64,000 nt of DNA from Aeromonas salmonicida subsp. salmonicida (GCF_001643305.1 NZ_LSGW01000103.1:1-64000); one strand, 5' to 3'. Positions 31,305 through 45,129 are shown, counted from the first letter of the stretch. A program made the numbers and translations. The notes: generated from the letters alone by a model not told the origin.

Positions 31305-32565
31305 TTTTGTAGCTCCAGGTGAGGTCTGGTCATCGGCAGCAGTCCTTGTGGCCGCCAGATCATCATGAACACCATCAAGAGGCCGAACATCAGCATGCGG
31401 TACTCGTTGAATTCACGGGCAAGCTCCGGCAGCACAGTCATGACGATGGCCGCCAGCACCACCCCTATCTGGGAGCCCATGCCGCCCAGCACGACGATGG
31501 CGAGCACTATGGCCGACTCGATGAAGACGAAGGATTCAGGGCTGATAAACCCCTGACGGGAGGCGAAGAAACTGCCGGCGAACCCCGCAAAGGTGGCACC
31601 TATGGTGAAGGCGGTCAGCTTGATGATGGTGGGGTTCAGCCCCAGGGACTTGCAGGCGATTTCGTCTTCCCGCAGCGCTTCCCAGGCTCGACCCAGCGGC
31701 ATGCGCAGCAGGCGATTGATGACGAACAGGGTGGCGACAACCAGCACCAGTGCCATCAGATAGAGGAAGATCACCTTGTGGTTGGCGTTGTAGGCGATGC
31801 CAAAGAAGTCGTGGAAGGTACCAAAGCCCCCATCTTTGACGGTACGGTTGAATTCCAGTCCAGCCAGGGTCGGCTTGGGAATGCCGGAGATGCCGTTCGG
31901 GCCGCCGGTGAGGCTGGTCATGTTGTTGAGCAGGATGCGGATGATCTCGCCAAACCCCAGGGTGACGATGGCCAGATAGTCCCCCCGTAGCCGCAATACC
32001 GGAAAGCCGAGCAAAAAGCCGAAGGTGGCGGCCATCAGTCCCGCTATGGGCAGGCACTCCCAGAAGCTCAGGCCGAAATAGGTGTTGAGCAAGGCATAGC
32101 TGTAAGCGCCGACTGCGTAAAAGCCCACATAGCCCAGATCCAGCAGGCCAGCCAGACCGACCACCACGTTGAGGCCCAGCCCCAGCATGATGTAAATCAG
32201 CGCCAGGGTTGCCAGATCGATGGCACCGCGAGAGGCCATGAAGGGCCAGCTCACCGCAAACAGCAGCACCAGAATGGCGGTGACATTGTAGAGCCGTGGC
32301 GCCTCTTCCGGGCTTGGCAGCACCAGCTTGGTGAAACCGGTGGAGAAGCCGCTGATGGAGGCCTGAAACAATCTGCCGATCTGGCCACGTAACAGCTGGA
32401 ACCAGAACACCAGTGCCGCGCCACCCACCAGCCAGGCCAGCGATATATCGAGGCGGCTCACGACCAGCAACTGGCTGCCTTCCGTCTCGAGCCGAAAACC
32501 AAGCAACCAGAAGGAGAGCACCATCAGCACCAGACTGGCGATGCAGGCATGAATAAATTGATGTT

Positions 32566-32569
<4 letters not shown>
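31301..32569 (-). CDS. livM: Branched-chain amino acid ABC transporter permease LivM
   Basis: Inner-membrane permease of 422 residues, close to E. coli LivM (425). About ten hydrophobic helices are visible; the family block [26 protein letters not shown] and the EAA-type cytoplasmic loop [18 protein letters not shown] that contacts the ATPases are intact. It has the long N-terminal extension typical of LivM. Overlaps livH by four bases upstream and livG downstream. Confidence 0.95.
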
Positions 32570-33492
<923 letters not shown>

Positions 33493-33555
33493 ACTACGTT
33501 CCCTGTGCTTGCCCGCAAGAAGGGAGGGGTGACTCACGTCACCCCGACCGGCAGA

Positions 33556-34677
33556 TTATTTGACTTGAGTGGAGGTACCGTCGGCGTGCCACTGGAACAC
33601 ACCGAATTCAAAGCCTTTCAGGTCGCCACTCGGTGCCCAGCTCAGGGTACCCATGACGGTCTCGATCGGCGTGGCCTTGATGGCGGCAGCGACGGCAGCC
33701 GGGTCATCTTCACCCGCCTTGGCGATACCGGCCGCCAGGGTTTGCACCGCGGCGTAGGTGGTCCAGACGAAGGGACCGGAAGAGTCCTGGCCCTTGGCCT
33801 TGAACGCTGCGACCAGCGGGGCGTTGGCCGGCACCAGATCGTATTTGTTCGGCAGGGTGACCAGCAGGCCTTCTGAAGCCGGGCCACCGATGGCGGAGAT
33901 GTCCTTGTTACCTACCCCTTCCGGACCCATGAACTTGGCCTTGAGCCCTTTCTCGGCCGCCTGGCGCAGGATCAGACCCAGCTCGGGGTGATAGCCGCCG
34001 TAGTAGATGAAGTCGACGTTCTCTTTCTGCAGTTTGGCGATCAGGGCGGAGAAGTCTTTGTCACCGGCTGTGATGCCTTCGAACGCCACCACTTTCACGC
34101 CGGCTTTATCCAGCGAGGCTTTCACGCTGGAGGCGATGCCTTCACCGTACTGCTTCTTGTCGTGGATGACGGCCACGCGCTGGGGCTTGACCTGCTCGAT
34201 GATGTACTTGGCGGCAGTCGGGCCCTGATCGCTGTCCAGACCAATGGTGCGCAGGGTCAGCTGGTAGCCACGTTCGGTGATCTTGGGGTTGGTGGAAGCA
34301 GGGGTGATCATCAGCACGCCTTCATCTTCATAGATGTCGGAGGCTGGCAGCGTATTGTCGGAGCAGAGGTGGCCGACCACGAACTTGACCCCGTCGTTGA
34401 TCACCTTGTTGGCGATCGCCACAGCCTGCTTGGGATCGCAGGCATCGTCATAGATGACGGCTTCGATCTGCTTGCCTGCGATACCGCCAGCCTTGTTGAT
34501 CTGTTCGACCGCCATCTTGCCACCGGTGAACTGCATGTCACCGTACTGGGCGACCGGTCCGGTCACAGGGCCGGCGATGCCGATCTTGATGGTGTCCGCC
34601 GCATGGGCCAGCGATACCGATCCGAACAGAGCCATAGAAACCGCTGTCCTGACTGCAATTTTGCTCAACTTATTCAT
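33556..34677 (-). CDS. livK: Branched-chain amino acid ABC transporter substrate-binding protein
   Basis: Periplasmic Leu/Ile/Val-binding protein of 373 residues. A signal peptide ([18 protein letters not shown] then GSVSLAHA) is cleaved after AHA, giving a mature start [20 protein letters not shown], which is typical. It has the LIVBP pattern [32 protein letters not shown]. First gene of livKHMGF, with a long upstream region. Specificity between LivJ and LivK types cannot be fixed from sequence. Confidence 0.93.
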   Translation of the reverse strand: MNKLSKIAVRTAVSMALFGSVSLAHAADTIKIGIAGPVTGPVAQYGDMQFTGGKMAVEQINKAGGIAGKQIEAVIYDDACDPKQAVAIANKVINDGVKFVVGHLCSDNTLPASDIYEDEGVLMITPASTNPKITERGYQLTLRTIGLDSDQGPTAAKYIIEQVKPQRVAVIHDKKQYGEGIASSVKASLDKAGVKVVAFEGITAGDKDFSALIAKLQKENVDFIYYGGYHPELGLILRQAAEKGLKAKFMGPEGVGNKDISAIGGPASEGLLVTLPNKYDLVPANAPLVAAFKAKGQDSSGPFVWTTYAAVQTLAAGIAKAGEDDPAAVAAAIKATPIETVMGTLSWAPSGDLKGFEFGVFQWHADGTSTQVK

Positions 34678-34982
34678 CGATTCGTCCCTTAATCAGTGGA
34701 TTGTTTCATTTTCCGTGTGTCATTCCGAACCAGGATCCCGCCAGTCCGGCAATAGGTATGGTTCTATCATTCCTCGCTGGGCAATAACAAGCTGTTAAAG
34801 ATACTAACCAGAGAGGGGGGAATAGGACTTTTTTGAAACAAATAACTGATATTGTTAGTTCGTGTGGGTGTTGATGCTGATTTATCAAGTTAACATCTTC
34901 ACAACAAGGTGTACTGGTGGCAAATAGTAGAGGAAAAAACTGACGATATTTTACTCTGACGCTGCTCCCAATTTGACCAAAA

Positions 34983-35000
34983 TCCGTTTGCGCAAATGGA
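34983..35000. promoter_or_regulatory. Candidate LacI-family operator
   Basis: TCCGTTTGCGCAAATGGA is an 18-bp palindrome with one mismatched pair, centred on TTTGC/GCAAA. Size and symmetry fit LacI/PurR/RbsR-type operators. It lies 112 bases before the LacI-type gene, just upstream of the candidate promoter, so autoregulation is plausible but unproven. Confidence 0.45.
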
Positions 35001-35024
35001 GGTGACCGCCTAGATTAGCCAGCA

Positions 35025-35053
35025 TTGACAAATCATTGGCAGTGCCCGTTAAA
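35025..35053 (+). promoter_or_regulatory. Candidate sigma-70 promoter of the LacI-type gene
   Basis: A perfect TTGACA (35025-35030) is followed after 17 bases by GTTAAA (35048-35053), a weak -10 with three of six consensus bases. The gene starts at 35113. Confidence 0.4.
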
Positions 35054-35112
35054 ACCAAGCCTTTATTCGGGAAATCTGCTAATGTTCCGCCTTTGATATT
35101 CAGGAGACAGAG

Positions 35113-36117
35113 ATGGCCACTATCAAGGATGTCGCCTCGCGCGCAGGCGTATCCATCTCCACCGTCTCACATGTACTCAATCACACCCGTCGGGTTAGCG
35201 AAGATGCAACCCAAAAAGTGCTTGAGGCGGTGGCAGAACTCAACTACGCGCCCAACTCGGTAGCGCGCAGCCTCAAGATAAACTCAACCAAGACCATAGG
35301 CATGCTGGTGACCACCAGTGCCAACCCCTTCTTTGCGGAAGTGGTGCAAGGAGTCGAAGCTTACTGCTTCGAGCAGGGCTACAGCCTGATCCTGTGCAAC
35401 ACCGAAAACCAGCCGCCCCGCCAGCAGCATTACCTGAGAATGCTGATGGAGAAGCGGGTCGATGGCCTGCTGGTGCTGGGGACCGACATCGACACCCCGC
35501 TGCGCGACATGCTGCGCATCCACAAGAATGTGCCACAAGTGGTGCTGGATTGGGGAACCGAGTGCGATTTCGCCAACGTGATCAATGACAACGCCCGCAT
35601 AGGTGCGCGTCTGGCCGTGCGCCATCTGCTGGAGCAGGGTCACACGGACATCGTCTGTATCACGGGCCAAATCTCCAAGCCGACCACCCAGCAGCGACTG
35701 GCCGGGGTACGCGATGCCCTGGGCGAGCAGGGTTTGACTCTGAAAGAGGAGCAGATCTTCGAAGGGGATTACGAGAGCCAGAGCGGTTTCGATGCCATGC
35801 AGCGCATCCTGGCCCTCACGCCTCGCCCGACGGCTGTGTTTGCCTTCGATGATCCCATGGCCATAGGTGCTATCTGCGCTGCCTGGGAAGCCGGGGTCAA
35901 GGTGCCGGATGATATCTCCATGATCGGCTATGACGACGTGGAAATGGCGCGCTTCTCCAGCCCGCCGCTCACCACCATACGCCACCCCAAGGCCGAGCTC
36001 GGCCTGCTGGCGGTGAAGCATCTGGTGAGCCGGATCCGCAACAAGGCGCTGGAAGTCGAGTCCATGACGGTAGAGCCCGAGCTTATCGTGCGTCGCTCGG
36101 TCAAATCCCTGCGCTGA
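35113..36117 (+). CDS. LacI-family transcriptional regulator, RbsR/PurR-like
   Basis: A 334-residue repressor. The N-terminal helix-turn-helix is MATIKDVASRAGVSISTVSHVLNHT, with the hinge helix PNSVARSLK near 50-58. The periplasmic-binding-protein-like core carries GMLVTTSANPFFAEVVQGVE and MIGYDDVEMARFSSPPLTTIRHPK, closest in pattern to RbsR. No ribose or purine gene is adjacent, so the regulon is unknown. It could control the neighbouring alpha-glucoside genes, but these have their own GntR-type regulator. GGAGA precedes the ATG. Confidence 0.85.
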   Translation: MATIKDVASRAGVSISTVSHVLNHTRRVSEDATQKVLEAVAELNYAPNSVARSLKINSTKTIGMLVTTSANPFFAEVVQGVEAYCFEQGYSLILCNTENQPPRQQHYLRMLMEKRVDGLLVLGTDIDTPLRDMLRIHKNVPQVVLDWGTECDFANVINDNARIGARLAVRHLLEQGHTDIVCITGQISKPTTQQRLAGVRDALGEQGLTLKEEQIFEGDYESQSGFDAMQRILALTPRPTAVFAFDDPMAIGAICAAWEAGVKVPDDISMIGYDDVEMARFSSPPLTTIRHPKAELGLLAVKHLVSRIRNKALEVESMTVEPELIVRRSVKSLR

Positions 36118-36120
36118 CCG

Positions 36121-36193
36121 CCATGCCGTATTGCACGGCATAGTCGGCACAACGAAAAACCCCCTCTTTACCGAGGGGGTTTTTGTTTATGGG
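36121..36193. repeat. Left direct repeat flanking the agl cassette
   Basis: This ~73-base block, directly after the LacI-type stop codon, is repeated imperfectly at 40106-40180 directly after the aglR stop codon. Shared words in the same order are CCATGCCGT, TTGCAC or TGCAC, GGCAC-ACGAA, the C-rich terminator arm, GAGGGGG and TTTTGTTTATGGGCGG. The two copies bracket aglB, aglA and aglR. Confidence 0.7.
36155..36184. terminator. Bidirectional terminator between LacI-type gene and aglB
   Basis: AAAAACCCCCTC pairs with GAGGGGGTTTTT around TTTACC, so A and T runs flank the stem on both strands. It serves the LacI-type gene (+) and aglB (-), and lies inside the left repeat. Confidence 0.9.
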
Positions 36194-36197
36194 CGGT

Positions 36198-39109
<2,912 letters not shown>

Positions 39110-39234
39110 ATATTGTCCCTTTATTAAAAGAGTTTTTGATAGGGTGTTGTCTGTGTTGCTGAATTGAACCTAACAACAATGGGTAAAGCCCTCATGAAAT
39201 ATGTGGTGGTTATGTGATCCGGCGCATGCTCTTA

Positions 39235-39254
39235 TTTAGACAAAGAGATCTAAA
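39235..39254. promoter_or_regulatory. Inverted repeat, candidate operator of the agl divergent region
   Basis: TTTAGA and TCTAAA are separated by 8 bases in the 284-base AT-rich gap between aglA (-) and aglR (+). The gap is markedly AT-rich compared with the flanks and should hold both promoters. A TGTGA half site at about 39213 may be part of a CRP site, but no second half is clear. Confidence 0.4.
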
Positions 39255-39393
39255 TTTTGAGATATTGTTGTACATCTTGTTTTTGTGACGTTCTTGTCGT
39301 TTTATTTGAATTTAAAATTGTTTATTTTCAATTGGTTGAGCCTGGAGCCCCTGAATGAGGGGGCCGTAGGTACAGGCCGGGAGAGGTCTAGCA

Positions 39394-40101
39394 GTGATCT
39401 ATAAATCGGTGGCAGATCGGCTGCGTATCCGGGTCAATGGCGCGGATTGCCGGGTAGGAGACGTATTGCCGAGCGAGAAGATGCTGGCGAGCCAGTTCGG
39501 CGTGTCACGCATGACGGTGCGCAAGGCAGTGGACATGCTGATCGAATGGGGGCTGGTGGCGCGGCGCCACGGCAGCGGCACCTATGTGACCAAGAAGGAT
39601 GTCCAGCATGAGACCAAGGGGCTGAGCGGCTTTACCGAGCTGATGCGCGATCAGGGCCGGGAGCTCACCAGCAAGGTGCTGGAGTTTCGCACCATGCCGG
39701 CCCCACCGGCAATTGCCAGCCAGCTCAGGGTCAAGGTGAACGAGCCCGTCTACTACTCCAGCCGGGTGCGTTCTGTGGATGGTCGGGCCCTGCTGGTGGA
39801 GGAGAGCTACATGCCGGTGCGGCTATTTCGCACCCTGTCGGTGGCCCATCTGGAGGGATCCAAGTTTGCCTATATCGAGAACGAGTGCCAGCTCCCCATC
39901 GCCGGCAACTACGAGAGCTTCAGCGCCGTGCTGGCCGACCGGCAGATGGCCGAGCTGTTGCATATCGAGCAGGGGGCGCCCATCCTGCGGCTGACCTCCC
40001 TCTCTTATGGCGAGAACGGGGAGTTTCTCAACTACTCCATCATGTTTCGCAACGCCAACGACTATCACGTGGACTACCACCTGCGCCGTGCCCGCGACTG
40101 A
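39394..40101 (+). CDS. aglR: GntR-family (HutC/TreR type) regulator of the agl genes
   Basis: A 235-residue regulator. The N-terminal winged helix has VLPSEKMLASQFGVSRMTVRKAVDML and HGSGTYV; the C-terminal UTRA ligand domain has LLVEESYMPVRLF and LRLTSLSYGENGEFLNYSIMFRNANDYH. It is divergent from aglA and is probably its local regulator, with phospho-alpha-glucoside as likely ligand by inference. The start may be GTG or TTG-proximal; ATG-frame at 39394 begins ATCTATAAATC preceded by GTG, so the true start codon is GTG (MIYKSV). Confidence 0.85.
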   Translation: MIYKSVADRLRIRVNGADCRVGDVLPSEKMLASQFGVSRMTVRKAVDMLIEWGLVARRHGSGTYVTKKDVQHETKGLSGFTELMRDQGRELTSKVLEFRTMPAPPAIASQLRVKVNEPVYYSSRVRSVDGRALLVEESYMPVRLFRTLSVAHLEGSKFAYIENECQLPIAGNYESFSAVLADRQMAELLHIEQGAPILRLTSLSYGENGEFLNYSIMFRNANDYHVDYHLRRARD

Positions 40102-40105
40102 TGGA

Positions 40106-40180
40106 CCATGCCGTTGCACCTGTCATCGCATAGGCACCACGAACCCCCCCCTCGTCAGAGGGGGATTTTGTTTATGGGCG
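40106..40180. repeat. Right direct repeat flanking the agl cassette
   Basis: Imperfect copy of 36121-36193, here placed four bases after the aglR stop and just before the norR end. The 3' part TTTTGTTTATGGGCGG is identical in both copies; the terminator stem within is similar but not identical. Confidence 0.7.
40147..40170. terminator. Terminator between aglR and norR
   Basis: CCCCCTC and GAGGGGG form a 7-bp stem around GTCA, followed on the plus strand by ATTTTGTTT. It lies between the convergent aglR and norR genes, inside the right repeat. Confidence 0.75.
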
Positions 40181-40189
40181 GGGTGCGTC

Positions 40190-41719
40190 TCAGGGCTTGA
40201 GGCCGAGCCGTCTGGCGAGCCGGTGCAGGTTGCCGCCGTCCATCTCCAGCGCTCGGGCGGTGGCGGCCCAGTTGCCATGCTGGGCTGCCAGGGTCTGCTC
40301 GATCAGCTGGAGCTGGAAGGCATCGGTAGCCGTGCGCAGCCCCATGCCTGCCGTCATCTGCTGCGCTACCTGTTCCACAGGGATGCGGCTGGATGAGGGG
40401 GCGCCGGCGGCCGCCAGGTTGAAGTGGTGGCATTCCAGCGCGGGGGCCTGACTGCCCTGCTCGGCCCGCGCCAGCACGGCGGCTCTGTGGATGGCGTGCT
40501 CCAGCTCCCGCACGTTGCCCGGCCAGTCATAGCTGCCGAGCAGTTGCAGCGCCCTGGGCTCGATGCGCAGCCGCTCCAGCCCCAGGCTGACCCGGCAGCG
40601 TTCGCAAAAATAACCAGCCAGCAGGGGGATGTCGTCCGGCCGCTCCCGCAGGGCGGGGGCGTGGATCGGGAAGACGCTCAAGCGGTGGTAGAGATCGCTT
40701 CGAAATTGCCCCTCGACCACCGCCTGTTTCAGATCCCGGTTGGTGGCGGCCAGGATGCGCACGTTCACCTTGAGGGGCGTGTCGTCACCGATGCGCTGCA
40801 GATCGCCGTATTGCAGCACCCGCAGCAGCTTGGCCTGCAGCGACAGGGAGAGTTCGCCGATCTCGTCCAGAAACAGGGTGCCCTTGTCGGCCAGCTCGAA
40901 CTTACCCGCCCGGTTGTGAATGGCGCCGGTGAAAGCCCCCTTCACGTGGCCGAACAGCTCGCTCTCCGCCACCGATTCCGGCAGGGCGGCGCAGTTGAGA
41001 TAGACCAGCGGCGCGCTGGCACGGGGTGAGCCCTGATGCACCGCCTTGGCGATCAGCTCCTTGCCGACTCCTGTCTCCCCCAGGATCAGCACGTTCAGCT
41101 CGGAGCTCGCCACCACGTTTATCTCGTGGCGCAACCGGTCCATGGCCGGGGAGCGGCCAATCATCTCGGCCCGGCCCGGCCCATTCTGGGTGGAGGGGGC
41201 GAGGGGTTCGCTGCTCTGGCGGGCGAGCCGTTCCAGCAACAGGGCGTTGCTGAGGGCGGCGGCGGCCAGGGCGCCCACCAGTCGCAGCTCCTCGTCGCTG
41301 ATGCCGTCGAACTGGGTCGGGTTCATGCCATCTATGGTCAGGGCGCCGATGAGCGTCTGATCCGAAAACAGTGGCAGGCCGACACAGGCGTGCACCCTGA
41401 AGTCGTCGTGATCCGGGATCAGGCCGTCATAGGGGTCGGGCAGGTTGCTGTCGGCGGGGAAGCGCACCACGTCACCGGCACGGGCGATGGCCTCCATGCG
41501 CGGATGGTCCGCCAGCGCGAAGCGGCGGCCCAGCACGTCCTGCATCAGGCCGTCGATGGCCAGCGGTATGAACTGGCCCCCCTCGTAGCGCAGCAGGGCC
41601 GAGGCGTCCGAGTGCAGCAGGCTGCGCACGCTCTGGATCAGACGGTGGAACCTGTCCTGATGGGAGATGCCGAGTTGCAGGTCGAGGGCGATGCGCGCCA
41701 GGCTGTCGGTTGAAATCAC
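40190..41719 (-). CDS. norR: Nitric oxide-responsive sigma-54 activator NorR
   Basis: Enhancer-binding protein of 509 residues that senses NO at a non-haem iron in its GAF domain and activates norVW. The N-terminal domain keeps the iron-site set (R74, D95, D98, H110, C112, D130, each one less than in E. coli). The AAA+ domain has Walker A GETGVGKE (214-221) and the sigma-54 contact loop GAFTGA (261-266). The Fis-type helix-turn-helix ends the protein ([25 protein letters not shown]). The start codon is GTG 41719. Divergent from norV. Confidence 0.95.
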   Translation of the reverse strand: MISTDSLARIALDLQLGISHQDRFHRLIQSVRSLLHSDASALLRYEGGQFIPLAIDGLMQDVLGRRFALADHPRMEAIARAGDVVRFPADSNLPDPYDGLIPDHDDFRVHACVGLPLFSDQTLIGALTIDGMNPTQFDGISDEELRLVGALAAAALSNALLLERLARQSSEPLAPSTQNGPGRAEMIGRSPAMDRLRHEINVVASSELNVLILGETGVGKELIAKAVHQGSPRASAPLVYLNCAALPESVAESELFGHVKGAFTGAIHNRAGKFELADKGTLFLDEIGELSLSLQAKLLRVLQYGDLQRIGDDTPLKVNVRILAATNRDLKQAVVEGQFRSDLYHRLSVFPIHAPALRERPDDIPLLAGYFCERCRVSLGLERLRIEPRALQLLGSYDWPGNVRELEHAIHRAAVLARAEQGSQAPALECHHFNLAAAGAPSSSRIPVEQVAQQMTAGMGLRTATDAFQLQLIEQTLAAQHGNWAATARALEMDGGNLHRLARRLGLKP

Positions 41720-41726
41720 GAGAATT

Positions 41727-41782
41727 GTCCAAATGACAGTGTCTTTGTGTTTTTGACTATGAGTGGTAGTTGTCTAAATGAC
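41727..41782. promoter_or_regulatory. Three NorR-binding sites (GT-N7-AC)
   Basis: Three copies of the NorR half pattern GT-N7-AC lie between norR and norV: GTCCAAATGAC at 41727-41737, GTGTTTTTGAC at 41747-41757 and GTCTAAATGAC at 41772-41782. The first and third share TGTC-AAATGACA. Three such sites are also required in E. coli. They sit 44 to 99 bases upstream of the sigma-54 promoter, a normal enhancer distance. Confidence 0.8.
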
Positions 41783-41825
41783 AATGCCTGAAATCTGTTT
41801 TCTATAAAAACAATGAGTTATGAGT

Positions 41826-41841
41826 TGGCACGTCAACTGCA
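41826..41841 (+). promoter_or_regulatory. Sigma-54 promoter of norVW
   Basis: TGGCAC, five bases, then CTGCA gives the -24/-12 pattern, one base off consensus (TTGCA). It is 50 bases upstream of the norV start and downstream of the NorR sites. Confidence 0.82.
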
Positions 41842-41890
41842 ATAGTCCGTTCAGTCGCACATTCGCTATTGCATTCTGAGGAACAACTTG

Positions 41891-43456
41891 ATGACCATTC
41901 ACGTCAAAAACAACATTCACTGGGTCGGCCAACGGGACTGGGAGGTGCGCGACTTTCACGGCACCGAGTACAAGACCCACAAGGGTACCAGCTACAACAG
42001 CTATCTCATCCGCGAAGGGAAGAACGTGCTGATCGACACCGTTGATCACAAGTTCAGCCGCGAGTTTGTGCAGAATCTGGCGGCCGAGATCGATCTCGCC
42101 TCCATCGACGTTATCGTGATCAACCACGCCGAGGAGGATCATGCCGGTGCCCTGACCGAGCTGATGGCCCGCATCCCGGGCACCCCCATCTACTGCACCC
42201 ACAACGCCATCGACTCCATCACCGGCCACCATCATCATCCAGAGTGGAACTTCCACCCGGTGAAAACCGGCGACAGCCTGGATATCGGCAACGGCAAGCA
42301 GCTGGTGTTTATCGAGACTCCCATGCTGCATTGGCCTGACAGCATGATGACCTATATGACGGAGGATGCGGTGCTCTTCTCCAACGACGCCTTCGGCCAG
42401 CACTACTGCGACGAGCACCTGTTCAACGACGAGGTGGATCAGACCGAGCTGATGGAGCAGTGCCAGCGCTACTACGCCAACATACTCACCCCCTTCAGCC
42501 CGCTGGTGACCGCCAAGATCAAGGAAGTGTTGGGCTTCAACCTGCCGGTGAGCATGGTGGCTACCTCCCACGGCATCGTCTGGCGCGACGATCCCACCCA
42601 GATCATCCTGAAATACCTGGAGTGGGCCGACCACTACCAGGAGGATCGCATCACCCTCTTCTACGACTCCATGTCCAACAATACCCGCATGATGGCCGAT
42701 GCAATTGCCCAGGGCATCCACGAGGTGGACCCCGGGGTGGCGGTGAAGATCTACAACGTGGCGCGCCATGACAAGAACGAAATCCTGACCCAGGTGTTCC
42801 GCTCCAAGGGGGTGCTGGTGGGCTCCTCCACCATGAACAATGTCATGATGCCCAAGGTGGCGGGCATGCTCGAAGAGATCACCGGCCTGCGCTTCAGAAA
42901 CAAGCGCGCCTCGGCCTTCGGCAGCTACGGCTGGACCGGTGGTGCTGTTGACCGGATCCAGACCCGGCTGATGGATGCGGGATTCGACATCAGCATCTCC
43001 CTCAAGGCCAAGTGGCGCCCCGACGGATCGGCGCTGGCCCTGTGCCGCGAGCATGGTCGCCAGCTGGCCCGCCAGTGGGCGCTGCACCCGCTTGAGGCGC
43101 CCTGTCCGATCATCACAACTAGCGCCGCAGCGGCTCCGGTAGTTGAGGCAGGAGTTGTGGTTGAGATGAGTGTCCCAGCTTCTGCTGGTGTGGTTGAGGT
43201 GGGTGTCCCCGCTTTTTCTGGTGCGATGGAGCTCCCGGTATCTCGCGGCGTGGCCCCGACCACCTGCGAGCAGGACGATGACCAGCCCATGCTCTGCACC
43301 GTCTGCCAGTGGATCTATGACCCGGCCCTCGGTGAGCCGGATCAGCTGGTGGCGCCGGGAACTCCCTGGGCCCGGGTCCCAGACAGCTTCCTCTGCCCCG
43401 GCTGCGGCATCGGCAAGGAGGTATTCGAGCCCTGCGCGGTGGAGGCCTGTGTATGA
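41891..43456 (+). CDS. norV: Anaerobic nitric oxide reductase flavorubredoxin NorV
   Basis: Reduces NO to N2O. The diiron metallo-lactamase domain has H79-x-E81-x-D83-H84 in [11 protein letters not shown]; the flavodoxin domain has the FMN loop [15 protein letters not shown]; the C-terminal rubredoxin has [10 protein letters not shown] and CPGCG. The product has 521 residues versus 479 in E. coli. The extra length is in the linker before rubredoxin, which carries a tandem repeat. ATG 41891 fits the family start. norW overlaps by four bases. Confidence 0.95.
   Translation: MTIHVKNNIHWVGQRDWEVRDFHGTEYKTHKGTSYNSYLIREGKNVLIDTVDHKFSREFVQNLAAEIDLASIDVIVINHAEEDHAGALTELMARIPGTPIYCTHNAIDSITGHHHHPEWNFHPVKTGDSLDIGNGKQLVFIETPMLHWPDSMMTYMTEDAVLFSNDAFGQHYCDEHLFNDEVDQTELMEQCQRYYANILTPFSPLVTAKIKEVLGFNLPVSMVATSHGIVWRDDPTQIILKYLEWADHYQEDRITLFYDSMSNNTRMMADAIAQGIHEVDPGVAVKIYNVARHDKNEILTQVFRSKGVLVGSSTMNNVMMPKVAGMLEEITGLRFRNKRASAFGSYGWTGGAVDRIQTRLMDAGFDISISLKAKWRPDGSALALCREHGRQLARQWALHPLEAPCPIITTSAAAAPVVEAGVVVEMSVPASAGVVEVGVPAFSGAMELPVSRGVAPTTCEQDDDQPMLCTVCQWIYDPALGEPDQLVAPGTPWARVPDSFLCPGCGIGKEVFEPCAVEACV
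43157..43222 (+). repeat. Tandem 33-bp repeat in the norV linker
   Basis: Two adjoining 33-bp units (43157-43189, 43190-43222) encode [11 protein letters not shown] and [12 protein letters not shown] partial earlier unit encodes VVEAGV just upstream. The units are in frame and lengthen the linker between the flavodoxin and rubredoxin domains. Confidence 0.85.
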
Positions 43457-44619
43457 AGGCTGCGACTCTGAGTGAGGCCGGTGTCAGCCGGGAGATATTG
43501 GTGATCGGCAGCGGCTTCGCTGCCCAGCAACTGGTCAAAAGCCTGCGCAAGCTGGATGCCGAGCAGCCCATTCGTCTCATCACGGCCGACAGCGGCGACG
43601 AGTACAACAAGCCGGATCTCAGCCACGTGGTGAGTCGAGGTTGCACCGCAGCGGCCATGACCCGGCTGAGCGGCAGCGACTTTGCCGAGCAGCAGCGCAT
43701 CGCGTTGGTGCCCCATTGCCCCGTGCTTGGCATCGATCCCGCTCGTCGTATTGTGATGACCGTGCAGGGGGAGTTTGCCTATGGTCAGCTGGTGCTGGCC
43801 ACCGGCGCCAGTGCGGCCCGCCCCGACCTGCCTGGCAGTGAGCAGTTGGTGACCCTCAACAGTCAGCAGGAGTACGCCGCTGCCGAGGGGCCAATCCAGC
43901 AGGCCCGCCGCATCCTGGTGCTGGGGGCAGGACTGATTGGCTGCGAGCTGGCGATGGACATGGCGAGCGATGGTCGCGAGGTCACTCTGGTGGATCTGGC
44001 CGACAGCCCGCTCAGCGCCCTGTTGCCGGCAGTGCTGAGTCAGCCACTGCAGCAGGCACTGCGCAGTCAGGGGGTCAGCCTGCAGTTCGGGCTGGGCATC
44101 GCTAGGATAGATGCCCAGCCCGGCGACGGCTGGCGGGTGACCCTGACCGATGGCCGCACCAGCGAGCAGGATCTGGTGATCGCCGCCATCGGCCTGAAGC
44201 CGAATCTGGTACTGGCACAAGCCGCCGGGCTCGCGGTCGAGCGCGGCATCCTGGTCGACGACAGCTTGCAGACCAGCGCTCCCCATATCTTCGCACTGGG
44301 TGATTGCGCCCAGTGGCGAGGGCAGCTGCTCCCCTTCCTGCAACCAATAGTGCTGGGGGCCAATGCGCTGGCGCGCACCCTGCTTGGCACGCCGACCCCA
44401 CTGACCCTGCCGCCCATGCTGGTGAAGGTGAAGACCCCGCGTTACCCCTTGCAGCTGGCGGGCCGCACCAAGGGCGAGGATCTCGCCTGGCAGTGCCGCT
44501 GGAACAGCCATGGCCTGGTGGCCGAGGCGCGCGCTGAGGATGGCGAGCTGTGCGGCTTCGTGGTGGGGGGCGATCAGATGAGTGCCGCCTTTCCGCTGCT
44601 GCGCCAGCTACCCCGTTGA
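43453..44619 (+). CDS. norW: NADH:flavorubredoxin reductase NorW
   Basis: FAD enzyme of 388 residues that passes electrons from NADH to NorV. It has an N-terminal FAD motif [22 protein letters not shown], a second dinucleotide motif [18 protein letters not shown] and the late FAD motif [10 protein letters not shown]. The start overlaps the norV stop (ATGA). Length is slightly above E. coli NorW (377). Confidence 0.94.
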   Translation: MKAATLSEAGVSREILVIGSGFAAQQLVKSLRKLDAEQPIRLITADSGDEYNKPDLSHVVSRGCTAAAMTRLSGSDFAEQQRIALVPHCPVLGIDPARRIVMTVQGEFAYGQLVLATGASAARPDLPGSEQLVTLNSQQEYAAAEGPIQQARRILVLGAGLIGCELAMDMASDGREVTLVDLADSPLSALLPAVLSQPLQQALRSQGVSLQFGLGIARIDAQPGDGWRVTLTDGRTSEQDLVIAAIGLKPNLVLAQAAGLAVERGILVDDSLQTSAPHIFALGDCAQWRGQLLPFLQPIVLGANALARTLLGTPTPLTLPPMLVKVKTPRYPLQLAGRTKGEDLAWQCRWNSHGLVAEARAEDGELCGFVVGGDQMSAAFPLLRQLPR

Positions 44620-44670
44620 TTCATTGATAACACCAGGCCGGGTTGACCCGGCCACTTGAGGAGAACTGAT

Positions 44671-45012
44671 ATGTCCATGCAACTTATTCCGTCTCACTGG
44701 GTGGTGCGTCGTTCCACCCCCTTCTTCACCCGCGAGAATGTGCCCCAGGCCCTGCTCAGCCACCACAACACGGCGGCCGGGGTGTTCGGCCAGCTCTGCG
44801 TGATGGCGGGCACAGTCACCTATCACGGCTTTGCCGACGAGCAGGCCGAGGAGCCCGAAGTCAGCCTGGTGATCCGGGCTGGGGAGTTTGCCACCAGCCA
44901 GCCCCGGTACTGGCACAGGGTCGAACTGTCGGAGGATGCCCGCTTCAACATCCACTTCTGGGCCGAGCAGGCAGAATCCGATCAGCCCCTGTTCAACAGC
45001 CGCAAAGGGTGA
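44671..45012 (+). CDS. YeaR-like DUF1971 protein, nitrosative stress associated
   Basis: A small cupin-like protein (113 residues from ATG 44671) that resembles E. coli YeaR: RRSTPFF, GVFGQLCVMAGTVTYHGFADEQAEEPE and FNIHFWAE line up well. YeaR is known to be induced by nitrate and NO in E. coli; its biochemical role is not settled. GAGGAGA precedes the ATG. Only 51 bases separate it from norW, with a GGCCGGG/CCCGGCC hairpin (44636-44653) that lacks a T run, so partial read-through from the nor operon is likely. Confidence 0.78.
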   Translation: MSMQLIPSHWVVRRSTPFFTRENVPQALLSHHNTAAGVFGQLCVMAGTVTYHGFADEQAEEPEVSLVIRAGEFATSQPRYWHRVELSEDARFNIHFWAEQAESDQPLFNSRKG

Positions 45013-45020
45013 GAACGGGT

Positions 45021-45047
45021 GGGGGCCAATCCGGGTGAATGGCCCCC
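45021..45047 (+). terminator. Hairpin after the YeaR-like gene
   Basis: GGGGGCCA (45021-45028) pairs with TGGCCCCC (45040-45047) around an 11-base loop, but no T run follows. It may end or attenuate the nor transcript. Confidence 0.5.
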
Positions 45048-45129
45048 TCTGCCCATGCAGATCAAAATAATCAACTCGGATGTTCGTTATCCTGCCCCCT
45101 TATCCGAATGAGTGCTATGAGGGAGATGC

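Larger units (their letters stand above)
34678..35112. other. Divergent intergenic region of livK and LacI-type regulator
   Basis: 435 bases without a gene. The middle part (about 34790-34970) is AT-rich, unlike the flanks, and should hold the promoter of the liv operon on the minus strand; I could not fix its -35 and -10. The right part holds a LacI-type palindrome and a candidate promoter listed separately. Confidence 0.6.

Noticed and set aside
39213-39230. CRP site before aglA
   Set aside because: Only a TGTGA half is present; the second half does not match TCACA.
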